Assembly (NCBI GenBank): GCA_964448675.1
Contig: CAYUZU010000001.1
Coordinates: 186,001 to 250,000, forward strand
Direction: 5' to 3'
Length of the DNA stretch: 64,000 bases
Origin: CAYUZU01 sp964448675
GTDB lineage: Bacteria > Planctomycetota > Phycisphaerae > UBA1845 > Fen-1342
Positions within the stretch are counted from its first letter, which is position 1. Each line of letters begins with the position of its first letter. The position numbers and the translations under genes are program-made. Below, piece after piece: positions 43,628 to 52,184 of this stretch. The notes below the pieces were generated by a model. That model was not told where the DNA came from. It was given only the letters and a program-made list of their open reading frames with translations, and searched no databases.

Positions 43628-44867
43628 GGTCTTCGTCGTCGCCCGCCGCGAGTTCCTCGCCACCGTCCGCACCAAGGCGTTCATCCTGAGCGTGGTGCTG
43701 ATGCCGGCGTTGATTGTCGGTGCCATCTTTGGCACCGAAAAGGCCCAGGACATGGCGGAGGCGGAGCAGATTCCCACGCGCACGCTGGCCGTCGTGGACC
43801 ACACCGGGGAGGTGCTGGCCGATCTCCAGCAGCAAGTGGCCGCGTGGAACCAGAAGCGCCCCAACCAGAAGTACGCCCTCGAACCCATCGACCCGAACGC
43901 CGCCGATGCCGACGCGATTCAGGAGCGCGTCATCGCGGGCGAGCTTTATGGCTATCTGAAGATCTACCCCGGGGCCGTCGCCGGCGACGAAGGCGCGCTG
44001 CTGGCCCGCAAGGACAACCAACTCACCGTCGGCCGGCAGCTCAGCCGCATGGTCGAAACCGCCGTGACCAACGCGCGGCTGCGGGCGGCCGAGCTCGACG
44101 TGGCGACGATCGCGGGGATCTACGGTCGCGGCGTGCCGATCGAGATGGCCGACGCCTTCACCGGCGAAGAGAAGCCGGGCAACGAGCTGGCCCGCGTCAT
44201 GACGCCGTTCGCGTTCATGTTCCTGTTGTTCATGGGCACATTCGGCATCAGCCAGGGCCTGCTCACCACCCTGATCGAGGAGAAGAGCTCACGCGTGGTG
44301 GAGGTGCTCCTGTCGGCGGTCAGTCCGCTGCAGCTCATGGCCGGCAAGATTCTCGGCACCGTGATGGTCGGCTTCGTGCTGCTGGTCGTCTGGGGCGGTG
44401 TCGGCGTGGCCGGGGCCCGCTCGTACGACGTCACCGAACTGGTCAGCGGCTATCGGCTGACCATCGCCGTGCTGTATTTCGTGCCGGGTTTCCTGCTGAT
44501 CGCGTCGATCCTGGCGGCGATCGGGTCGGCCTGCAACGAACTCAAGGACGCCCAGAGCATGGCGTTTCCGTTGTCGCTGATCACGATCATCCCGATGATC
44601 TTCTGGTTCTACATCGCCGAGTACCCGGCGTCGATCGTCAGCGTGGTGCTGAGCTACGTGCCGATCATCACGCCGTTCATCATGATCCTGCGCGTGTGTG
44701 CCGACCCGGACACGCCCATGCTGCAAATCGTCACGACGCTGGCGGTGCTGTGGGCGAGCGTGCTGGTCGTGATGTGGGCGGCGGGGAAGATCTTCCGCGT
44801 GGGTGTGCTGATGTACGGCAAGCCGCCGTCGCCGGCCGAATTGCTGAGGTGGGTCCGCCGGGCGTGA
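43620..44867 (+). CDS. ABC-2 type permease (NatB-like)
   Basis: This is a 415-residue permease partner of the upstream ATPase. One transmembrane helix at the N-terminus (AFILSVVLMPALIVGAIFG) is followed by a large extracytoplasmic domain of about 160 residues. Five to six helices follow from FAFMFLLFMGTFGISQGLLT. The motif LIEEKSSRVVEVLLSAVSP is the conserved ABC-2 cytoplasmic loop that contacts the ATPase. SLITIIPMIFWFYIAEYP and YVPIITPFIMILRVC complete the NatB pattern. It overlaps natA by 8 bp. The next feature is an intergenic repeat, with no terminator visible. Confidence 0.88.
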   Translation: MGKVFVVARREFLATVRTKAFILSVVLMPALIVGAIFGTEKAQDMAEAEQIPTRTLAVVDHTGEVLADLQQQVAAWNQKRPNQKYALEPIDPNAADADAIQERVIAGELYGYLKIYPGAVAGDEGALLARKDNQLTVGRQLSRMVETAVTNARLRAAELDVATIAGIYGRGVPIEMADAFTGEEKPGNELARVMTPFAFMFLLFMGTFGISQGLLTTLIEEKSSRVVEVLLSAVSPLQLMAGKILGTVMVGFVLLVVWGGVGVAGARSYDVTELVSGYRLTIAVLYFVPGFLLIASILAAIGSACNELKDAQSMAFPLSLITIIPMIFWFYIAEYPASIVSVVLSYVPIITPFIMILRVCADPDTPMLQIVTTLAVLWASVLVVMWAAGKIFRVGVLMYGKPPSPAELLRWVRRA

Positions 44868-44938
44868 TGGGCCGATCGGCAATGATCAGTGAAGGCCGGC
44901 CGAGAGCTGACAGCTACTGACGACTGACGAGTGAAATC

Positions 44939-44963
44939 GCACGGCTCACAGAGCCGTGGCACA
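44939..44963. repeat. 25-bp palindromic intergenic repeat, copy C
   Basis: This is the best copy of the family: GCACGGCTC-ACA-GAGCCGTG-GCACA, with a perfect 8-bp stem and 3-nt loop. It sits next to a short-repeat tract (AGCTGACAGCTACTGACGAC and following bases, from 44905) between the NatB gene and the convergent cyclophilin gene. Confidence 0.75.
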
Positions 44964-45078
44964 CGGGGGGCAGTCCGGCTGACGGCCATTCGAAAAAGCG
45001 GCGCGCTGCTGCCTGCAACGCGCCGCCGGCACAGATGTTTCCTCCCCTGAACGGACACCCTCGCCCGTTACTGGCGAA

Positions 45079-46314
45079 TCATTGCTCCTCGCTCACGTCA
45101 GCCCGGTAGACGCGATTGATGATGACGTCGTTCACCGGCACGTCGTCGAAACCCGCTTCGCTGCCGGTCTCGACCTCGGCGATCCGGTCGACCACGTCCA
45201 TCCCCTCGACCACCTTGCCAAAGACCGTATAGCCGGCGTTCGACTGCGATTGGTTCAGGAAGTCGTTGTCGTCGAGGTTCACGTACCATTGCGACGTGGC
45301 GGAATCCGGATCGTTGGTCCGGGCCATGGCCACGTACGTCCGATTGTTGAGCAGGCCGTTGTCCGCCTCGTTGACGATCGGGTCGCGGGTCTCCTTCTTG
45401 TCCAGCCCTGGCAGGAAGCCGCCGCCCTGCACGACGAACCCCGCGATCACGCGGTGGAAGATCGTGCCGTCATAAAACTCGTCATCGATGTACTGGAGGA
45501 AGTTCTCGACCGTCACCGGGGCGTCGTCGGGATACAGCTCGATGGTGAAGTTGCCCATCGTGGTCTCGACATGCACCAGGCGATCGCTCACGTCGGGATT
45601 TCGCACCGTGATCTTCACGCGGTCAGTCACCGTCCGGCCGAACTGGTCGGTCACGAATAACTCGAACACCATGACGTTGTCGCCGTTGGCGTCATAGCCC
45701 GGCGCCTCGAACGTCGCCGTCGCCGTATTGCCGTCGACGAGCGTGACGGACGGTCCGGAGACCTGGCGCCACTCGTGGCTGAGATTCTGACCGGTGCTCT
45801 CGCTGCCGTCCAGCGTGACGATCTCGTTCGGCAGGATACGCTGGTCGCTGCCGGCGTTGGCGATCGGCCCGGTGTTGCCACCGCCGCCACTCCCGTCGCC
45901 CCAGTCGTACGGCTGATAATCGGGGTCGGCCTCGATCAGGACGCGAACTTCGGCCCGGCCGACGGCCCCCGCATCGTTGCGGGTGGTGACGGCAAACGTG
46001 GCGTAGCGCTCGGTCTCGATCGAGGGGGCGGTGAATGTCGCCTGGGCCTGCTCGGCGTTCGTCAGCGCCGCGCCCGGACCGTCGGTCTGGATCCATGCGT
46101 AGTGCACGGTGCCGCCGGCGGGGTCGCCGTTGGCACTGGCGCGCAACGCCACCGCTTCGCCCACACGGGCGGTCGCCTTGTCCGCCTCGGCGGTGGTCGC
46201 GAGCGTCTCGCGGGGATCGAGGGTGGAATCGCCGTTACCGGCAGGGGGGCAGCCAAACGGGGCGGCCGGCAGCATGGCGGCCAGAACGACGGACAGCAAC
46301 GTCAGTCTGCACAC
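45079..46314 (-). CDS. Lipoprotein peptidyl-prolyl isomerase (cyclophilin) with Ig-like domains
   Basis: This is an exported protein of about 411 residues in three parts. A signal with lipobox (LLSVVLAAMLPAAPFGC) is followed by two Ig/PKD-like beta domains. One is VRVGEAVAL-type with VHYAWIQTDGPGAALTNAE; the other runs from PIANAGSDQRILPNE to HEWRQVSGPSVTL. The C-terminal 165 residues are a cyclophilin: MGNFTIELYPDDAPVTVENF, FHRVIAGFVVQGG, VAMARTNDPDSATSQWYVNL and YTVFGKVVEGMDVVD. It should fold proteins outside the cytoplasm. I use the GTG at 46314, 8 nt after GAGGAG; an ATG at 46380 has no ribosome site. Confidence 0.82.
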   Translation of the reverse strand: MCRLTLLSVVLAAMLPAAPFGCPPAGNGDSTLDPRETLATTAEADKATARVGEAVALRASANGDPAGGTVHYAWIQTDGPGAALTNAEQAQATFTAPSIETERYATFAVTTRNDAGAVGRAEVRVLIEADPDYQPYDWGDGSGGGGNTGPIANAGSDQRILPNEIVTLDGSESTGQNLSHEWRQVSGPSVTLVDGNTATATFEAPGYDANGDNVMVFELFVTDQFGRTVTDRVKITVRNPDVSDRLVHVETTMGNFTIELYPDDAPVTVENFLQYIDDEFYDGTIFHRVIAGFVVQGGGFLPGLDKKETRDPIVNEADNGLLNNRTYVAMARTNDPDSATSQWYVNLDDNDFLNQSQSNAGYTVFGKVVEGMDVVDRIAEVETGSEAGFDDVPVNDVIINRVYRADVSEEQ

Positions 46315-46458
46315 AGTCTGAACTCCTCGAACATGCAGCGCGTTGGCCGGGCCACGTCCATAGCAGCCCAGCCGAAACATTCTACACCAGGGTTGGCAAG
46401 TGTCTCCACCCCAAAATCTGCCTCAGACAGGATTTGCGTGGCGGCGATCGGGTCCGGT

Positions 46459-46677
46459 TCAGCCCTGGGCGTCCCGGAATTCCTCGTACCAGGCCATCTG
46501 GATCGCCTCCAGCTTGCGCTCGTTGCAGGCCGCCGGATCGTCGGCAAAGTCCGGTAACGCGCACACGCGGTCGCGCAGCTCGGTGAATCGCACCGCCAGG
46601 GGATCGTCCGTCGGATAACGCTCGCAAAGCGCCAGCCCGATGTCCTCGCTGTCCGTCCAGGTCAGCTTTCGCGGCAT
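46459..46677 (-). CDS. iscX: IscX-family iron-sulfur assembly protein
   Basis: This is a 72-residue acidic protein matching the IscX/YfhJ family: KLTWTDSEDIGLALCERYP, then DPLAVRFTELRDRVCALPDF, and the diagnostic DDPAACNERKLEAIQMAWYE. In enterobacteria IscX binds iron and IscS and tunes Fe-S cluster assembly, and it sits at the end of the isc operon. Here it is alone, head to head with a 7Fe ferredoxin gene 177 bp away. GAGGA lies before the ATG. The match over nearly the full length makes the call good despite its small size. Confidence 0.88.
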   Translation of the reverse strand: MPRKLTWTDSEDIGLALCERYPTDDPLAVRFTELRDRVCALPDFADDPAACNERKLEAIQMAWYEEFRDAQG

Positions 46678-46775
46678 GGAAGGTCCTCGCTGTTGTCCGC
46701 CTGCTCGCGCCGGGGGTGGTACCGGGCCGCCGGCAGCCCGTCAAGTGGGTATCTGGCCGCTGCGGCGCGCCGCGC

Positions 46776-46781
46776 TATAAT
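46776..46781 (+). promoter_or_regulatory. Perfect -10 box for the ferredoxin gene
   Basis: TATAAT at 46776-46781, with CTGGCC 17 bp upstream (46753-46758), would give a start near 46788 and a leader of about 67 nt before the ferredoxin GTG. Confidence 0.5.
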
Positions 46782-46854
46782 TGGGGCCCGAGGGTGTTTG
46801 GGCGGACTGAGCGTCCGTCGCCGCTGATCATGAGCCAGCAAGAGGAGCGAGCGC

Positions 46855-47115
46855 GTGCCGCATTACATAACCGAAGCGTGCATCGGAACGAAGGATGGCA
46901 GCTGCGTGGAGGTCTGTCCGGTGGACTGCATCCATCCGCGCAAGGACGAGCCTGACTTCGAGAAGGCGGAGATGCTGTACATCAACCCCGACACCTGCAT
47001 CGATTGCGGGCTGTGCGTCGACGAGTGCCCGGTCAATGCGATCTACTCCGAAGACGATCTGCCCGACGAGCTCGAAGCCTATATCGAGAAGAACGCGGCC
47101 TACTACCAGTCGTAG
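46855..47115 (+). CDS. 7Fe-type ferredoxin (FdxA-like)
   Basis: This is an 86-residue electron carrier. The first motif is CIGTKDGSCVEVCPVDC (Cys9, 17, 21) and the second CIDCGLCVDECPVNAIY. By comparison with Azotobacter FdI and FdxA proteins, Cys9, Cys17 and the last Cys of the second motif would hold a [3Fe-4S] cluster, and the others a [4Fe-4S] cluster. The free second Cys of the usual CIxC start is replaced here (CIGT). The C-terminal SEDDLPDELEAYIEKNAAY is the standard FdxA tail. It starts at GTG 46855 with GAGGAG 8-9 nt upstream, and is followed by a strong terminator at 47138. Confidence 0.9.
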   Translation: MPHYITEACIGTKDGSCVEVCPVDCIHPRKDEPDFEKAEMLYINPDTCIDCGLCVDECPVNAIYSEDDLPDELEAYIEKNAAYYQS

Positions 47116-47137
47116 CCGCGCGATCCCCTGAAACGCG

Positions 47138-47181
47138 ACGCCCCACCCGGCCAGTCGGCGCGGGTGGGGCGTTTCGCATTT
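47138..47181. terminator. Rho-independent, probably bidirectional terminator
   Basis: A perfect 12-bp GC-rich stem (ACGCCCCACCCG at 47138-47149 and its complement at 47161-47172) with an 11-nt loop is followed by TTCGCATTT on the + strand. It ends the ferredoxin transcript. On the minus strand it lies about 50 bp beyond the stop of the repeat-protein gene, so it may end both. Confidence 0.8.
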
Positions 47182-47224
47182 CCGGGCCGCGGGCGTCAGT
47201 GCCGACGCCGCACGGGAAGCGCCC

Positions 47225-50200
47225 TTACGGGCACGTGGTATTCTGTAGCGCGACGAACGGATCGATGTCGCGCCAGTTCGCGGTCCCGTCCATATTCACG
47301 TCGTTGTTGCTGAACGGGCACGTCGGCGGCTGGCCGTACACCATCATGTGCAGCGCCACCCACGCCGAGACGTTGTCGTTCTGGGCCGCGACGAAGAAGT
47401 CGATGTCGCGCCAGTTGATCACGCCGTCGCAGTTCGAGTCGCCGGGGCACGGCCGCGGCGCACCGGGGAACTCCTCGCGCCAGATCATGAGCGCGTCGAC
47501 GTCATCCCGCAGCGGCTCCTCCAGCGCCGGCAGATGGCTGCCGGTGAGGGCCGAAGCGTAGATCATCCGCGGATCGCGCCCGCCGGATTCGTCGACATTC
47601 GGCGTCAGTGGGTCGTCGGTGTCGACGCTGAAGAGCACGCCGAAGATCGGGCCGCCGAATTCCGGATGCTCGAACCAGGTGAACTCGAAGGCGTCAACGT
47701 CCGTACCCGGCGGCAGGCCGAGATTGGCCGTGCCGTCGACCACCTTCATCGGCGGGGCGCCAGGCATGACCTCGTAGATGTCGCCGGCATCGAACGGCGT
47801 GCCGAACGCGTCGCCGCCCGCCACGCCCTCGTGGTCGGGGCTGAAGTACCAGAACGGGCACAGCGGCTCGCCGTCGATGAACTCGACGATGTCGAGCGAG
47901 TCGACGTCATCGTCCGCCTCCTCGTTGTTGTCCGGATTCGGCCGCAGGCTCTGGTGCACATCGAGCTCGCTCGCCAGCCGGTACTGGTTCACGATCGGCG
48001 CCGGGACCATGATCGGGGCCACCGTCACGCCGATGACCTCATCGCGGCCCGTCGTCGTGCCGTAGATCGCCCCGGCCAGTGACGGCGCCGTGACCGGCAC
48101 GTCACCCACGGGCCAGCCTTCCGGCATATCGTCGTCGAACGAGACGGCCAGGAACTCCGGCGGATAGATGCACGGTCCAACATCCGGGTTGATGTAGATC
48201 GGTTCGACGGGCTCGCCGACGAGGTTCCACATCTCGTGGAGGCTCCAGCCGAGCTGGTCGTGGCCGTCCAAGTCGAAGAACTCGCGGTACATCGGGGGGA
48301 TGCCATTGCCGACCGGCACGGCCGTCGCCGGCGGCATCGCCATGTCCGGCGGATCGGGGAAGACGTCCACACCATGGATCAGCGCGTCATCCTTGAAGCC
48401 ATCGCGGCCACCCGGTACGTGCGGCGGCGTGACCGGCGGGCCCTGCCACAGGTAGACGTCGCCCGGATCGAAGCCCTCGTTGCCATTGACGAACGGATCG
48501 CTCAGCTCCGTGTCCGAGCCGATGTCGACCGAGAACTCCATCTTGACGCCCTCGGGCAACTCGCAGGCGTCGTCGACGCCGTTGCCGTCACTGTCACCCA
48601 GGCAGACACCGCCCGGCGGGAAAAAGCCACCCGAGGACTCACATTCCGTGGGCGGGAGGTAGGCACAGGAGCCATCCGGCAGGCAGCAGGCTTCTTCGGT
48701 CGGCTCTTCGCAGGCGTCGTCAATCCCATTGCCGTCGGCATCACCGAGGCACGCGCCGCCCGGCGGAATGAAGCCGCCCATCTGCTGGCACCAGCCGACC
48801 AGCACGAGCTGGCACGTGCCATCGGGCAGGCAGCACGGCTCGTACTCGGCATCCTCGCAGGCATCATCGACGCCGTTGCCATTGCCGTCACCAAGGCAAA
48901 CGCCGCCCGGCGGCAGCCACCCACCAACGCGGAGGCATTCGTCGGGAAGGACGTACACACAACTGCCGTCCGGCAGGCAGCAGGCTTCTTCGGTCGGCTC
49001 TTCGCAGGCATCGTCGATGCCGTTGCCGTCGTTGTCACCCAGGCAGGCGCCGCCCGGCGGAATGAAGCCGCCCATCTGCTGGCACCAGCCGACCAGCACA
49101 TACTGGCAACTGCCATCGGGCAGGCAGCATGGCTCGTACTCGGCATCCTCGCAGGCGTCGTCGATACCGTTGCCGTCGCCATCGCCGAGGCACACGCCAC
49201 CCGGGGGCAGCCAGCCGCCCAGCTCGTCGCAGCGCGAGGCGAGCATGTAGGTGCAGGTACCGTCCGGCAGACAGCAGGCCTCTTCGGTCGGCTCTTCGCA
49301 GGCATCGTCGATGCCGTTGCCGTCGTTGTCACCCAGGCAGGCGCCGCCCGGCGGGATGAAGCCGCCCATCTGCTGGCACCAGCCGACCAGCACGAGCTGG
49401 CACGTGCCATCGGGCAGGCAGCACGGCTCGTACTCGGCATTCTCGCAAGCATCATCGATGCCGTTGCCGTTCCCGTCGCCGAGGCAGACACCGCCCGGCG
49501 GGAACCAGCCACCAAGGGCATCGCAATCGAAGGGCGGCACGTAGACACACTGTCCGTCCGGCAGGCAGCAGGCCTCCTCGATCACGTCTTCGCAGGCGTC
49601 GTCGATGCCGTTGTTGTTGCCATCACCCAGGCAGGCGCCGCCCGGGGGCACCCAGCCGCCCTGCACGAAGCAGTCGTAGGCGGGGATGTAGACGCATTGT
49701 CCGTCTGGCAGGCAGCAGGCGGTCTCGCCCTGACAGGCATCATCAATGCCATTGCCGTCGCCGTCGCCGAGGCAGATGCCGCCGTAGGGCACCCAGCCAC
49801 CCAACTGGTCGCATTCATAGACGGGGACAGTGACACACTGCCCATCCGGCAGGCAGCATCCCTTCTCGTCGATCATCTCGCAGGCATCATCGATGCCATT
49901 GCCGTCCAGGTCACCGAGGCACTGGCCGCCAGGCGGGAACCAGCCGCCCATCATGTCGCACTCGTGCTGGAAGACGTACACGCACCCGCCGTCGGGCAGG
50001 CAGCAGGCGGTTTCCTGAAACTCACAGGCATCGTCGACGCCGTTGCCGTCGCCATCACCGAGGCACTGGCCGCCGGGCGGGACCCAACCGCCCAGGCTCT
50101 CACATTCCTGCCAGGGCAGGTACCAGCACTGGCCGTCGGGCAGGCAACAGGCCTCCTCGGTGCTGGTCTCGCAGCCGTCGTCAATACCGTTGCCGTTCCC

Positions 50201-50518
50201 GTCGCCGAGGCAGGCGCCGACCGGCGAGAGCCAGCCGCCGCTCGAGTCGCATTCGGTGGCCGGCATGTAGAAACAGCCTCCGTCCGGCAGGCAGCAGGCA
50301 ATGTCGTCGCCGCCGCCGCCGCAGGGGTCCAGCGCGCAGTGACTGCCCTCGCCCATGTAGATGCCGTTGTACTGCTCGATACAGGTGATCTCGTCGGTCA
50401 TGATGCACCGACCGTCCTCGTAACAACACGCGCCATTGGGCTGCGCGAGCGCCGGGGCGGCCGAGGCCACCACCGCCGCAGCAAGCAGAATCGCTCCTAA
50501 GTTCCTGTAGCTACACAT
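47225..50518 (-). CDS. Secreted Cys-rich repeat protein with dockerin-like C-terminus
   Basis: This is a 1097-residue secreted protein. The signal peptide (LGAILLAAAVVASAAPALA) is followed by one degenerate and 12 full tandem modules of 47-49 residues (residues 74-658). Each runs CCLPDG-C, C, GG(W/F)-PPGG-CLGD, then a calcium-loop-like end GDGNGNGIDDACE. Six cysteines per module suggest three disulfides each; the Asp/Asn-rich end resembles thrombospondin type-3 calcium motifs. A middle domain of about 360 residues has no recognisable family. The C-terminus holds two dockerin-like repeats (DSNCDGVINWRDIDFFVAA and DVNMDGTANWRDIDPFVAL), a mark of Phycisphaerae surface proteins. ATG 50518 has AAGGAGG 8 nt upstream. 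The function is unknown, perhaps in the outer cell matrix. Confidence 0.85.
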   Translation of the reverse strand: MCSYRNLGAILLAAAVVASAAPALAQPNGACCYEDGRCIMTDEITCIEQYNGIYMGEGSHCALDPCGGGGDDIACCLPDGGCFYMPATECDSSGGWLSPVGACLGDGNGNGIDDGCETSTEEACCLPDGQCWYLPWQECESLGGWVPPGGQCLGDGDGNGVDDACEFQETACCLPDGGCVYVFQHECDMMGGWFPPGGQCLGDLDGNGIDDACEMIDEKGCCLPDGQCVTVPVYECDQLGGWVPYGGICLGDGDGNGIDDACQGETACCLPDGQCVYIPAYDCFVQGGWVPPGGACLGDGNNNGIDDACEDVIEEACCLPDGQCVYVPPFDCDALGGWFPPGGVCLGDGNGNGIDDACENAEYEPCCLPDGTCQLVLVGWCQQMGGFIPPGGACLGDNDGNGIDDACEEPTEEACCLPDGTCTYMLASRCDELGGWLPPGGVCLGDGDGNGIDDACEDAEYEPCCLPDGSCQYVLVGWCQQMGGFIPPGGACLGDNDGNGIDDACEEPTEEACCLPDGSCVYVLPDECLRVGGWLPPGGVCLGDGNGNGVDDACEDAEYEPCCLPDGTCQLVLVGWCQQMGGFIPPGGACLGDADGNGIDDACEEPTEEACCLPDGSCAYLPPTECESSGGFFPPGGVCLGDSDGNGVDDACELPEGVKMEFSVDIGSDTELSDPFVNGNEGFDPGDVYLWQGPPVTPPHVPGGRDGFKDDALIHGVDVFPDPPDMAMPPATAVPVGNGIPPMYREFFDLDGHDQLGWSLHEMWNLVGEPVEPIYINPDVGPCIYPPEFLAVSFDDDMPEGWPVGDVPVTAPSLAGAIYGTTTGRDEVIGVTVAPIMVPAPIVNQYRLASELDVHQSLRPNPDNNEEADDDVDSLDIVEFIDGEPLCPFWYFSPDHEGVAGGDAFGTPFDAGDIYEVMPGAPPMKVVDGTANLGLPPGTDVDAFEFTWFEHPEFGGPIFGVLFSVDTDDPLTPNVDESGGRDPRMIYASALTGSHLPALEEPLRDDVDALMIWREEFPGAPRPCPGDSNCDGVINWRDIDFFVAAQNDNVSAWVALHMMVYGQPPTCPFSNNDVNMDGTANWRDIDPFVALQNTTCP
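48545..50299 (-). repeat. In-gene array of 12 CCLPDG modules
   Basis: Twelve modules of 141-147 bp encode residues 74-658 of the secreted protein. The six 3'-most modules (48545-49426) are three near-identical 294-bp pairs: 49426-49133, 49132-48839 and 48838-48545. In each pair the first module has LVGWCQQMGGFIPPGGAC and the second GG(W/F)(L/F)PPGGVC. The six upstream modules are more divergent from each other, so the pairs look recent. Confidence 0.88.
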
Positions 50519-50757
50519 TTTCGAAACCTCCTTCGGTTGGGCGGGACCAGTGGCCCGCACTGGCCTGGGTCGCAGACGCCGATGTGGTGGATTGCACTGC
50601 CCGGACCCTCGCCAGGCACTGCACGGTTCCTGAAAGACCCGTTTCAACAGCAGATAGACCGGCCGGGACAGCAGTCTGACAGCGGCCGCGCTAGTTTCTC
50701 ATGAGGAAATGAGCAGTTCTGGGGCTTGATTTGCCTAAATTGGCCTGGGGCCAGCAG

Positions 50758-52023
50758 TTAGCGTGATTCGCTGCTCAACAGCAAATCGATCTTTTCCGCC
50801 GGGTGGCGGATCATCCGGACGATCGCTGCTCGCTGCCCCGCGGGTGTGCGGTGGGGACAGATGAATTCCCACACCAGCTCGCCCGCCGGCGTGATCTCGA
50901 TGGCCCGGCCCGCGTCGGATTCCGCCAGCAGCGTGTTGCCGTTCGGCAGGCGCTGGGCGGACCCCTTGCTGTGGGTGTAGAACGACTCGGGCGGGTCGGC
51001 GTGCCATTGCCAGACGACCTTGTTCGTTCGCGGATCGAGCTCGACCGCACGCGACCAGCCGCGCTCCATCCCGTTGTCAAATAACAGGATATGGCCGCTG
51101 GTCAGCCATTGGGCATCGTGCGGCGCACTCAGTTCGCCGGCGCCCCACGACCAGATCACCTCGTTGCGGTCCCAATGAAAGATGGCGATCCGATCCTGGT
51201 GCCGGAAGCACACCAGCACGTGCCGCGGGTCGTACAGCTTGTGGTGGTCGGCGACCCCCGCATGCCGCAACCACGCCACGCTGTTGCTGTGGAACAAGTC
51301 GACCCAGGGCGGCCCGCCCAGGTCGCTCGGCTCGATCGGGGCCAGGGGAAAAATGTCCTCGCGGCCGAGCACCGCGTCGAACAGCGACTTCTGCTCGATC
51401 ACGTTGCCGTTCGGGTCCAGCAGCGTCAGCTGGTCGACCCGCGTGGGGATTTCGGCGTGAATCGCGGGGATTCGCTGCCGCTCAAACGTCAGCAGCAGCA
51501 GGTTGCCGTCCGGCGTCTGCTCGATGTCGTGGTGGGCCTGCAGCATGCGTTTCCACTTCAGGTTGCCGGCGAAGTCGAATCGCAGCACGTAGCGGGCCTC
51601 GTCGGCGATGCGATAGTCCGGGCCGCCGTCGTTCCAGTCGAACGGCTCGGCCCCGATCACCACCAGGTCACCGCCGGGCAGCAGCTCGGCCCGCTCCCAG
51701 CGCACGCTCGGCTCGTGCGACCAGCGCCGCACGACGCGCCCTGTCGCGTCGATCAGCTCGGCAAAGCTCAACATCTGCACCGTGTAGAGCGAGTAGCCCG
51801 GGCAGGCCCGGTTGGCCTCGCGATACGTCACGCCGACCGGCGCGTCGACGTCGGCTTCGGTGCCACCGGCGTAGGGCAGGGAGCGCAGGGCATGGATATT
51901 GCGCTGCTGGGCGGGGGCCGCCTTGGTGCCCGTGGAGCGGGGGTCGTCACACGCGCTCAGCGCAGCCGACATGAGGGCCGCCGCTGCGACCAGCCAGCCG
52001 GTTCTCAGCCAGGATACGGGCAT
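50758..52023 (-). CDS. ASST-like (arylsulfotransferase family) lipoprotein
   Basis: This is a 421-residue lipoprotein (lipobox ALMSAALSAC) with a beta-propeller-type body. Repeating blades end in His-containing turns, as in arylsulfotransferase and related proteins: AHHDIEQTPDGNLLLLTFE, LFHSNSVAWLRHAGV, WGAGELSAPHDAQWL, TSGHILLFDNGMERGWSR and AQRLPNGNTLLAESDAGRA. In the family a His receives the sulfuryl group, but I cannot confirm that this protein is an enzyme rather than a propeller scaffold. The ATG at 52023 follows GGGAGGA by 6-7 nt. It lies 239 bp upstream of, and on the same strand as, the repeat protein. Confidence 0.75.
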   Translation of the reverse strand: MPVSWLRTGWLVAAAALMSAALSACDDPRSTGTKAAPAQQRNIHALRSLPYAGGTEADVDAPVGVTYREANRACPGYSLYTVQMLSFAELIDATGRVVRRWSHEPSVRWERAELLPGGDLVVIGAEPFDWNDGGPDYRIADEARYVLRFDFAGNLKWKRMLQAHHDIEQTPDGNLLLLTFERQRIPAIHAEIPTRVDQLTLLDPNGNVIEQKSLFDAVLGREDIFPLAPIEPSDLGGPPWVDLFHSNSVAWLRHAGVADHHKLYDPRHVLVCFRHQDRIAIFHWDRNEVIWSWGAGELSAPHDAQWLTSGHILLFDNGMERGWSRAVELDPRTNKVVWQWHADPPESFYTHSKGSAQRLPNGNTLLAESDAGRAIEITPAGELVWEFICPHRTPAGQRAAIVRMIRHPAEKIDLLLSSESR

Positions 52024-52184
52024 GCACGATCCTCCCGTCCCATTTATCGGCGGGTGGCAGGTCCCGCCGCAACCCTTCTCCGCCAGTGGTCCGCCGCATG
52101 CGGTTTCGGCAGCGCTGGAATGCGGGCCCGCCGTCCAGTACCCTGACGGTTCCGTGTTCGACAACCTCTGATGAGGGAACGACC

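Noticed and set aside
48236..50500. A 754-codon open frame on the + strand opposite the repeat protein, itself repetitive
   Set aside because: It is antisense to the CCLPDG array; its repeats mirror those modules, there is no start signal, and the sense frame has signal peptide and conserved motifs.
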